Positions 6,930-11,946 of a DNA stretch of 11,946 nucleotides are shown one piece after another. Source of the stretch: Alphaproteobacteria bacterium. Its GTDB lineage: Bacteria; Pseudomonadota; Alphaproteobacteria; Puniceispirillales; UBA1172. Made by a program: the position numbers and the translations under genes. The stretch's first letter is position 1, and each line of letters begins with the position of its first letter. Below the pieces are notes generated by a model. That model was not told the DNA's origin and did not search any database. It saw only the letters and a program-made list of their open reading frames with translations. The stretch is from NCBI GenBank assembly GCA_021296375.1, contig JAGWAQ010000037.1, positions 5,873 through 17,818 of the forward strand. The letters run 5' to 3'.

Positions 6930-7867
6930 TGAAAAAGCTTCTTAAATCCACAACTGAATATGTTTCCACGCTTAATCGACGGGTATCTCCCTCAACGGAT
7001 CCCCATATCTCCCGCTGTGTTGATCAGCTGAAAAAGCGCGGATTTGTGATGCTTGATCACCTTGTGGGGACTCCTGAATTTGACGCGATCAAAGCGCGGG
7101 TTGATCAAAAAATTGAACAAGATTTTGAATTACAGTTTCCCTGTCTTTCTCAATCAAAAATTGATGTCGACCGTGATCACGATCTGATCGAAACAAATTT
7201 CCTGGCCACAAATGAACAACTGAGCCAACGTGGTCTTACCTTTAACCGAGATGATGTCACTGACTATCAACAGATGGTGACGGACTTCACGCCTTCGACC
7301 TTGACCGTCCCCATGCCTTCCGAAGAAGGGTTTTACAACTTGTGGCTTGATCCTGTCGTCACTTCAGTGGTCACCTCCTACATGGGATTTGTCCCCAATT
7401 TGACGGAAGCCTACATCAGGCGAAATTTCCCAAGCTCGTTCCGGGTAATGAACTTCAACTGGCACCGCGACACCAACCATGACAAATATCTTGTCAAGGC
7501 CTTCATCTTCTTTACTGATTGCGATATTGACACTGGCGCCCATCACTATATTGCCGGCTCAATCAATGACCCCCGTTTCAGGGACAAGGCGTATTTCTCC
7601 GATGATGAAATCAACTCAGCTTGGCCCATCGGATCTGATGACCATATGATCAGTACGGTTCCCGCCGGCACCATTATCATCGAGGATACCCGTGGATTGC
7701 ACAAAGCTGGTATTCCCAAACGAGGATACCGTGACCTGGGTTTTGCTATTTTCACACCACCCAATTCTTTTGTTAAATCAAAACCCTATTTCCAAATTCA
7801 TCACTCAACGTATAAGTCGCTCTCCAAAAACCAGCAGGCTTTCATCACCAAACAAAATTTACGTTAG
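6929..7867 (+). CDS. Phytanoyl-CoA dioxygenase (PhyH) family Fe(II)/2-oxoglutarate oxygenase
   Basis: 312-residue PhyH-like non-haem iron oxygenase. The facial triad is visible as His179-x-Asp181 in 'NWHRDTNHD' and distal His258 in 'DTRGLHKAG', with Arg265 or Arg268 ('KRGYRD') available for the 2-oxoglutarate carboxylate. The 'GAHHYIAGS' and 'VPAGTIIIEDTRG' stretches are typical of the double-stranded beta-helix core. The family hydroxylates diverse small molecules, and its members in glycan or natural-product clusters modify the scaffold. The start ATG is preceded by AGAGAGA (6916-6922) and shares a base with the methyltransferase stop, so the two are coupled. An upstream in-frame codon (6896) lies inside the methyltransferase gene and was not chosen. 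The substrate is unknown: it could be the sugar, the ACP-bound acyl group or a lipid. Confidence 0.88.
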   Translation: MKKLLKSTTEYVSTLNRRVSPSTDPHISRCVDQLKKRGFVMLDHLVGTPEFDAIKARVDQKIEQDFELQFPCLSQSKIDVDRDHDLIETNFLATNEQLSQRGLTFNRDDVTDYQQMVTDFTPSTLTVPMPSEEGFYNLWLDPVVTSVVTSYMGFVPNLTEAYIRRNFPSSFRVMNFNWHRDTNHDKYLVKAFIFFTDCDIDTGAHHYIAGSINDPRFRDKAYFSDDEINSAWPIGSDDHMISTVPAGTIIIEDTRGLHKAGIPKRGYRDLGFAIFTPPNSFVKSKPYFQIHHSTYKSLSKNQQAFITKQNLR

Positions 7868-7876
7868 GCCTGCCTT

Positions 7877-8575
7877 GTGAAAATAGCTGTCCTTTCTGAT
7901 ATTCATGGTAATTACGATGCTCTGGCTGAGGTGCTGAGCGCCGCTCGCCGCCAAAATGTTGAGCGATTGTTCATTTTAGGGGATACCGTTGGTTATTATT
8001 ACCAGCCCCATAACGTTTTTGCTGCGCTTTCGGAATGGCGTTGTGATTTTATTGCTGGCAATCATGAACAGGCATTGATCGCCTCTCTTTCAAGCGAAAG
8101 CTCTCGTCAACAATACCTTGCCAAGTACGGCAGCGGGGTTGAGGCCTGCCTTGAGCAACTGACCACAAAGCAACTTGATTTCATCAGGGCCATGCCAACC
8201 TCCACCAGCATTGAGTTGGATGGTCAACGATTTGATCTTCATCATGGCTCACCCCATGATCCCGATGAATATATTTATCCGGATTGCGATCAAGAGAAAT
8301 TAAAAGAACTCATCCCCTCTCAAGACGTGGCGGTATTATTGGGTCACACTCATTATCACTTTTTTTATCAACACAATGGGGGAACTGTTTTCAATCCAGG
8401 TTCTGTGGGGCAATCAAGAGAGACGGGTGGGCTGGCTAGCTGGGGGATTATCAATACCGAAAACAACAGCTTTTCGCACAAATCCACTCCCTATGATACA
8501 ACCCAATTGATCAAAGATGCCTTGGATCGTGATCCAAATCTCGAGTATTTGCATAAAATACTGAAGAGGCACTAA
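7877..8575 (+). CDS. Calcineurin-like metallophosphoesterase (YfcE/Metallophos_2 type)
   Basis: 232-residue cytosolic phosphoesterase with the full dinuclear metal set: 'SDIHGN' (Asp8, His10), 'GDTVGY' (Asp36), 'GNHE' (Asn62, His63), 'LHHGSP' (His122/His123) and 'GHTH' (156-159), followed by 'NPGSVGQSRE'. These enzymes hydrolyse phosphomonoesters or phosphodiesters, and specificity is not readable. The start is GTG, 9 bp after the dioxygenase stop, and 'KIAVLSDIHGN' directly after it is the usual beginning of the family. In this locus a phosphatase could remove a phosphate from a sugar or acyl intermediate. It is followed after 3 bp by the ATP-grasp gene. Confidence 0.9.
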   Translation: MKIAVLSDIHGNYDALAEVLSAARRQNVERLFILGDTVGYYYQPHNVFAALSEWRCDFIAGNHEQALIASLSSESSRQQYLAKYGSGVEACLEQLTTKQLDFIRAMPTSTSIELDGQRFDLHHGSPHDPDEYIYPDCDQEKLKELIPSQDVAVLLGHTHYHFFYQHNGGTVFNPGSVGQSRETGGLASWGIINTENNSFSHKSTPYDTTQLIKDALDRDPNLEYLHKILKRH

Positions 8576-8578
8576 ACC

Positions 8579-9559
8579 ATGGTTTTTGACCAGCCGCTTT
8601 TTAAAAATGCCCTGATTACAGGTTGTGGTGGTGATGTTGCCATCAGTCTCTCAAGGATTGCCCGCAACGCTGGCATATTCAGTCATATCATGGGGACTGA
8701 TATCAGTTCTGACCACCCTGCTGATATTTTCTTTGATCAGTGGGAAGTAATTTGCAGGGCTGATGACGCAAATTATTTTACAGATCTTGAACGCATCTTA
8801 TCCTTGCTCGACATTGATTTGATCATCCCCACGACAGATAGGGAAATTTCTGCCTTTCACCAGAATGGCTTTACGACTCACTTTATGGGTATACCTGTGG
8901 TCATGGCTTCGGATGAGGCCGTGGCGGCCGGACTTGATAAACTTTCAACTGTTCACGCACTAAAAAATATTGGGCTTGATGTACCCTGGACAATTGTTAC
9001 TTCTGCAGGTCATCCTCTGGAGTTCCCCTGCATCATAAAACCGTTGAAAGGGCAAGGCAGCAAAGGGCTTCGTATTGTAAGTGGGATTGATCACATCACC
9101 CCAGAGGATATATCAGATGATATGATCTGGCAGGAACTTCTGGGCACCGCGGACCAGGAATATACATCGGGTCTCTACCGCTCACGCCAAGGCGACATCA
9201 GATGCATCACCTTCCAGAGAAGACTTAGCGGAGGACTGACAAGTCGAGCCATTCTCACCCATGATGAGGGTATCGACAACATGCTGGTACAGATCGCCCA
9301 AAAACTTGATTTGACGGGATCGATCAATATTCAGTTTCGCATGACTCAGGACGGCCCACGGGTCTTTGAGATCAATCCCCGGTTTTCAAGCACCGTAGCT
9401 TTCCGAGATAAACTTGGGTTCCATGATTTTATCTGGTCCGTTCTTGAAATCCTTAACCATCCTCTTCCTCCGTATAAAGCGGCAACAGGACAGATCCGCC
9501 TTTACAAGACATTTGAGGAACAGATCATTTATCCTGATAGTAGGCCTGACCATGACTGA
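8579..9559 (+). CDS. ATP-grasp ligase (CarB/PylC-like)
   Basis: 326-residue ATP-grasp protein. The N-terminal Rossmann-like part has 'LITGCGGDVA' (12-21) and 'DLIIPTTDRE' (80-89). The ATP-grasp core has 'FPCIIKPLKGQGSKG' (Lys154 and the glycine-rich loop), 'IWQELLG' as the adenine strand and 'FEINPRFSST' with Mg-binding Glu264 and Asn266. Family members form an acyl phosphate from a carboxylate and ATP and then join it to an amine or another nucleophile, so amide formation, for example an amino acid or short acid on an amino sugar, is the expected chemistry. A GAAGAGG at 8563-8569 sits nine bases before the ATG. The stop overlaps the GNAT gene by 8 bp, suggesting linked function. The partners of the ligation are unknown. 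Confidence 0.87.
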   Translation: MVFDQPLFKNALITGCGGDVAISLSRIARNAGIFSHIMGTDISSDHPADIFFDQWEVICRADDANYFTDLERILSLLDIDLIIPTTDREISAFHQNGFTTHFMGIPVVMASDEAVAAGLDKLSTVHALKNIGLDVPWTIVTSAGHPLEFPCIIKPLKGQGSKGLRIVSGIDHITPEDISDDMIWQELLGTADQEYTSGLYRSRQGDIRCITFQRRLSGGLTSRAILTHDEGIDNMLVQIAQKLDLTGSINIQFRMTQDGPRVFEINPRFSSTVAFRDKLGFHDFIWSVLEILNHPLPPYKAATGQIRLYKTFEEQIIYPDSRPDHD

Positions 9560-10112
9560 AATACCGAATTTTAAAGGGGCCATGCACGAAATCAACACCA
9601 GCAAGGGTTTGGCGCTCCGAACGCTGACAACCGACGATGTTCATGACCGCTACGTGGCCTGGATGAATGACCCTGAGATCACCAAATACACCGAGCAACG
9701 CTATCATCATCACAGCTTTGATGATGTTCAGGCTTTTGTTGAAGCCAAGTTGGACTCACCAAATGAAATTCTATTCGGAATTTTTTATCAGAACCAACAC
9801 ATTGGCAACATCAAGCTGGGGCAAATCAACCTACGGCACCTCACAGCTGATCTGTCCTATTTTATTGGAGATCGGGATTGTTGGGGTGCTGGCTTGGCTT
9901 CATCAGCCATAGATGGTGTCGTTGGATTTGCCTTCACCACATTGAAACTGCATAAACTCAACGCGGGGTGTTACGAAGAAAATATTGGCTCAATCAAAGT
10001 GCTTTCAAAAAACGGGTTTCAATTGGAAGGAACCTTTCAGGACCAGATTATGTTTGAAGGTCGTCGCATTAATGCTCTTTTTTTCGGGCGACGTAATGTT
10101 GACCTGTCCTAA
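9552..10112 (+). CDS. GNAT N-acyltransferase (RimJ/RimL/PseH-like)
   Basis: 186-residue GNAT acyltransferase. The opening 'LALRTLTTDDV' and 'YVAWMNDPEITKY' are typical of RimJ/RimL-like enzymes. The acyl-CoA loop is 'RDCWGAGLAS' (108-117), and motif B is 'ENIGSIKVLSKNGF', followed by 'LEGTFQDQIMFEGRRI'. PseH-like members of this branch acetylate the 4-amino group of UDP-linked amino sugars in nonulosonate synthesis, so amino-sugar N-acylation is a reasonable role. Here the acyl donor could be an ACP-bound unit rather than acetyl-CoA, but nothing in the sequence proves this. The ATG at 9552 overlaps the ATP-grasp stop by 8 bp. An ATG at 9582, preceded by AAAGGGG at 9573-9579, is a strong alternative start and matches where the family usually begins. 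It is the last gene of the AT-rich block. Confidence 0.86.
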   Translation: MTEIPNFKGAMHEINTSKGLALRTLTTDDVHDRYVAWMNDPEITKYTEQRYHHHSFDDVQAFVEAKLDSPNEILFGIFYQNQHIGNIKLGQINLRHLTADLSYFIGDRDCWGAGLASSAIDGVVGFAFTTLKLHKLNAGCYEENIGSIKVLSKNGFQLEGTFQDQIMFEGRRINALFFGRRNVDLS

Positions 10113-10132
10113 TCGCCTCCGGCATTTATTTT

Positions 10133-10154
10133 AAATGATTTCATCATCATTTTT
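10133..10154 (+). terminator. Weak AT-rich hairpin after the GNAT gene
   Basis: AAATGAT (10133-10139) pairs with ATCATTT (10146-10152) across a six-base loop and is followed by two more T residues. The stem has a single G-C pair, so it would be unstable. Its place, 20 bp after the last gene of the AT-rich operon and before a gene with its own ribosome binding site, is the main reason to list it. Confidence 0.22.
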
Positions 10155-10220
10155 GCTAAAAAAATTGTTCATGCAAACCTTACTCCGTTAGGATTGCTGA
10201 ACACAGAATAGAATTCAAAA

Positions 10221-10225
10221 AGGGG
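10221..10225 (+). promoter_or_regulatory. Strong Shine-Dalgarno for the downstream SDR
   Basis: AGGGG preceded by a run of A lies six bases before the ATG at 10232. It is the clearest ribosome binding site in the window and suggests this SDR is translated independently of the upstream genes. The 119-bp spacer 10113-10231 is AT-rich and should hold its promoter, but no pair of -35/-10 boxes with good spacing could be identified. Confidence 0.6.
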
Positions 10226-10231
10226 CATTTT

Positions 10232-10978
10232 ATGAAAAGCGTAGTTATCACAGGAGGCAATCGCGGCATTGGCCGTTCGATTACCGAAAGCTTTCTGGCC
10301 GCGGGCTATACCGTGGTGGTGGGGGCGCGCTCAAGCCAGGGGGTGGAAGAGCTTGACCCGAAACGTGTCATTTTCCACGCCATGGATGTTCGCGACGAAG
10401 CGGCCCATCACGCGCTCGCGCAACAAGCCATTTCCGCGACAGGGCAATTGAACGCCTGGGTTAATAACGCTGGCATTTCCGCCTGGAAACCTATTGGTGA
10501 AATCAATGACGAGTTCTTTGATGAGCTGATGGGCATCAATCTTAAAGGGGCTTTTTGGGGGTGCAAGGCGGCGGCTGAACATATGGCGCCTGATGGCGGC
10601 GGCATCGTCAATATCTCCAGCATCGCGGGCAAGCGCGGCAGTGCCAAAAACGCCATGTATTGCGCGACCAAATTTGGCATGAACGGGCTGACGCAATCCC
10701 TCGCCAAGGAATTGGGGCCACAAGGCATCCGGGTCAACGCGCTCTGCCCCGTGCTGATCAAAACCGACGGGCTGATGGAGGCGCTGATGACCGACCATTC
10801 CCCCGCAAATGGTGACCCTGAACTCTTCCTTGCCTATTTCCTGAAGGCCAATTCCGCCACCGGTACCTTGCCCACCGGCAAGGATGTCGGGGATATGGCG
10901 GTCTATCTGGCGGCCAAGGAAAACCACGCCATCACCGGTCAATGCATCAATGTTGATTGTGGCGTCTTCCCGCAGTAA
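10232..10978 (+). CDS. Short-chain dehydrogenase/reductase, classical type
   Basis: 248-residue classical SDR with 'ITGGNRGIG' (6-14), 'MDVRD' (51-55), 'NNAG' (78-81), catalytic Ser130, Tyr143 and Lys147 ('YCATK'), 'GIRVNALCPVLIKTDG' and the C-terminal 'GQCINVDCGVF'. The lack of an acid after strand 2 ('VVVGARSS') would allow NADP(H). It resembles FabG-like and sugar-modifying reductases; the substrate is not readable. A strong ribosome binding site and a 119-bp spacer suggest it starts its own transcript. Base composition returns to GC-rich (hand count of 10561-10620: 37 G/C of 60), like the left block and unlike the genes just before it. It converges on the minus-strand membrane protein with 8 bp between the stop codons. 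Confidence 0.9.
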   Translation: MKSVVITGGNRGIGRSITESFLAAGYTVVVGARSSQGVEELDPKRVIFHAMDVRDEAAHHALAQQAISATGQLNAWVNNAGISAWKPIGEINDEFFDELMGINLKGAFWGCKAAAEHMAPDGGGIVNISSIAGKRGSAKNAMYCATKFGMNGLTQSLAKELGPQGIRVNALCPVLIKTDGLMEALMTDHSPANGDPELFLAYFLKANSATGTLPTGKDVGDMAVYLAAKENHAITGQCINVDCGVFPQ

Positions 10979-10996
10979 CGCTCACTTCAAGGAGCG
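10979..10996 (+). terminator. Hairpin at the convergent gene junction, possible terminator
   Basis: CGCTC (10979-10983) pairs with GAGCG (10992-10996). Past a bulged A, CT (10985-10986) can pair with AG (10990-10991), leaving a three-base loop. The hairpin begins right after the SDR stop and spans the minus-strand stop. Only a short GGTTTGT follows on the plus strand and there is no T run on the minus strand, so termination efficiency is doubtful. Confidence 0.38.
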
Positions 10997-11946
10997 GGTT
11001 TGTCCTCTCGATGCAGATGATGATAGCGATGGATCATCAGCACAAAAAGCATCACAAAGCCGACAGGCCAGACTTCCCATGAACTCAGGGCAAAAATGGC
11101 CCATGCGGTTATCCCCACCGAATAATATTCCATGGCTTTGTATTTAAGGCCAATCAGAACCGCCCGGATCAAGATGAAAATAAACATTCCACCGGCAAGC
11201 AACCCGCATTCAAGGAAGATCAATTGAACTATGCCGGGATCATTATATTGGATGGCACTTGAAGTCACTTCCAATGGACGCTGAAAACTGGCGAAACCAT
11301 AACCAAAAGCCCACCAGTTCTCTATATTCATAAGATTCATCAGGAAACCGGCAATCTTGACGCCAACAGTCCCCAGGCTTTCAATTGAAGCGATAAGCTC
11401 TGATGAAAAATGCGCATTGAACTGATCCGCAAATGCGTCTTGGGTTTCTTGATGGACAGGGATGCCATGGGTGCAGGCTGCCGATAAATCACCGCTGAAA
11501 AAAATCGGAAGGTGTTTGTCGAAAAGGACAAGAAAGGCCAGATTGGCTACCAGAATTGCCGCCATGATATCGACCAAAACAAGAGGTCGCCGGATCCAGA
11601 TGGCATAAAGCGTAATGGCGATCAGGCATCCGCCCGTGCCCGCCCGCACCCCCGCGATCACGTTTAAAATAAACAAAGCGTAGGCAAAGATCAGGCCATA
11701 GATTTTATGTTTATCCATCGCCCATAGCGCTATGGCCATGCCAACGCATGTTATGCCGGAAAGCGTGTGGTTCCAGGTGAACGGCCCTTGTGGAAGAAGG
11801 AGCTCACCTCGAATCAGCACCCGATCTGAAAACCATTCGTAACCCGGGACGCCATAATAACTTGTCCTCAACTCAGGGCTCACCAGGTATTTTTGGGTCA
11901 GCACTTCGATCATGATGACCCCAAATAAAATAATAAAAACAACAAT
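10987..11946 (-). CDS. O-antigen polymerase/ligase-like (Wzy/WaaL-type) polytopic membrane protein, 5' partial
   Basis: At least 319 residues of a multi-pass inner-membrane protein. Numbering from the ATG at 11913, hydrophobic segments lie near 51-66, 72-89, 95-107, 111-131, 228-256, 266-277 and 283-295, with a long polar region at about 132-200 that is probably periplasmic. 'GVRAGTGG' (88-95) resembles the Arg-containing stretch of Wzy/WaaL proteins, and 'FGYGFASFQ' (203-211) resembles the motif seen after their large loop. Such proteins polymerise glycan repeat units or transfer O-antigen to lipid A core. The frame stays open and hydrophobic ('VVFIILFGVIM') up to the right edge, so the ATG at 11913 is internal and the real start lies outside the window. 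The C terminus is His- and charge-rich. Its direction is opposite to all other genes here. Confidence 0.7.
   Translation of the reverse strand: MVVFIILFGVIMIEVLTQKYLVSPELRTSYYGVPGYEWFSDRVLIRGELLLPQGPFTWNHTLSGITCVGMAIALWAMDKHKIYGLIFAYALFILNVIAGVRAGTGGCLIAITLYAIWIRRPLVLVDIMAAILVANLAFLVLFDKHLPIFFSGDLSAACTHGIPVHQETQDAFADQFNAHFSSELIASIESLGTVGVKIAGFLMNLMNIENWWAFGYGFASFQRPLEVTSSAIQYNDPGIVQLIFLECGLLAGGMFIFILIRAVLIGLKYKAMEYYSVGITAWAIFALSSWEVWPVGFVMLFVLMIHRYHHLHREDKPAP

Noticed and set aside
9414..9551. Upstream extension of the GNAT reading frame
   Set aside because: The extra 46 residues lie inside the ATP-grasp gene, do not resemble GNAT sequence, and a better ATG with a short overlap exists.
10165..10193. 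Possible promoter with TTGTTC (10165-10170) before the third SDR
   Set aside because: At 17-bp spacing the -10 hexamer would be TTAGGA, a poor match, and no other convincing pair was found, so it is not listed as a promoter.
10331..10942. 203-residue minus-strand open frame opposite the third SDR
   Set aside because: It is fully inside a clear SDR gene in GC-rich sequence, where long antisense frames arise by chance; no motif and no start signal.

Overview
The window looks like a Gram-negative, probably alphaproteobacterial, chromosome segment carrying a cell-surface glycan locus (O-antigen, capsule or flagellin glycan). The lineage is a guess from gene style and codon use. The polysaccharide role is inferred from the end of a KdsD-like arabinose-5-phosphate isomerase, sugar-type dehydrogenases, an SGNH hydrolase, an FkbH/acyl-carrier-protein module, a zinc-ribbon methyltransferase, an ATP-grasp ligase, a GNAT and a Wzy/WaaL-like membrane protein. 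No tRNA, rRNA, CRISPR array, transposase or integrase was seen.

Layout. (1) Positions 1-1813 are GC-rich and hold three plus-strand genes: the C-terminal CBS domain of a KdsD/KpsF-like isomerase, an HpcH/HpaI-type pyruvate aldolase and a short-chain dehydrogenase (SDR). They could supply a 2-keto-3-deoxy sugar acid. (2) Positions 1843-10112 are clearly more AT-rich and hold ten plus-strand genes packed with short overlaps or gaps: SGNH hydrolase, FkbH-like HAD-IIIC enzyme, acyl carrier protein, MaoC hydratase, SDR, zinc-ribbon SAM methyltransferase, PhyH-type Fe(II)/2-oxoglutarate dioxygenase, metallophosphoesterase, ATP-grasp enzyme and GNAT. (3) After a 119-bp AT-rich spacer, a third GC-rich SDR (10232-10978) has its own strong ribosome binding site. 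(4) A minus-strand polytopic membrane protein of O-antigen polymerase/ligase type converges on it with only 8 bp between stop codons, and runs off the right edge.

How the genes may work together. FkbH-type enzymes load a C3 glyceryl unit from 1,3-bisphosphoglycerate onto an ACP, and here the ACP is the very next gene with an ATGA overlap. The MaoC hydratase and SDR that follow, also overlapping, could remodel that acyl group. The methyltransferase and dioxygenase could decorate it or the sugar. The GNAT or the ATP-grasp enzyme could transfer or ligate an acyl or amino-acid group to an amino sugar. The working model is therefore a small ACP-based pathway making an unusual short acyl decoration for a surface glycan. 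Family assignments are mostly firm; the order of reactions and the product are inference.
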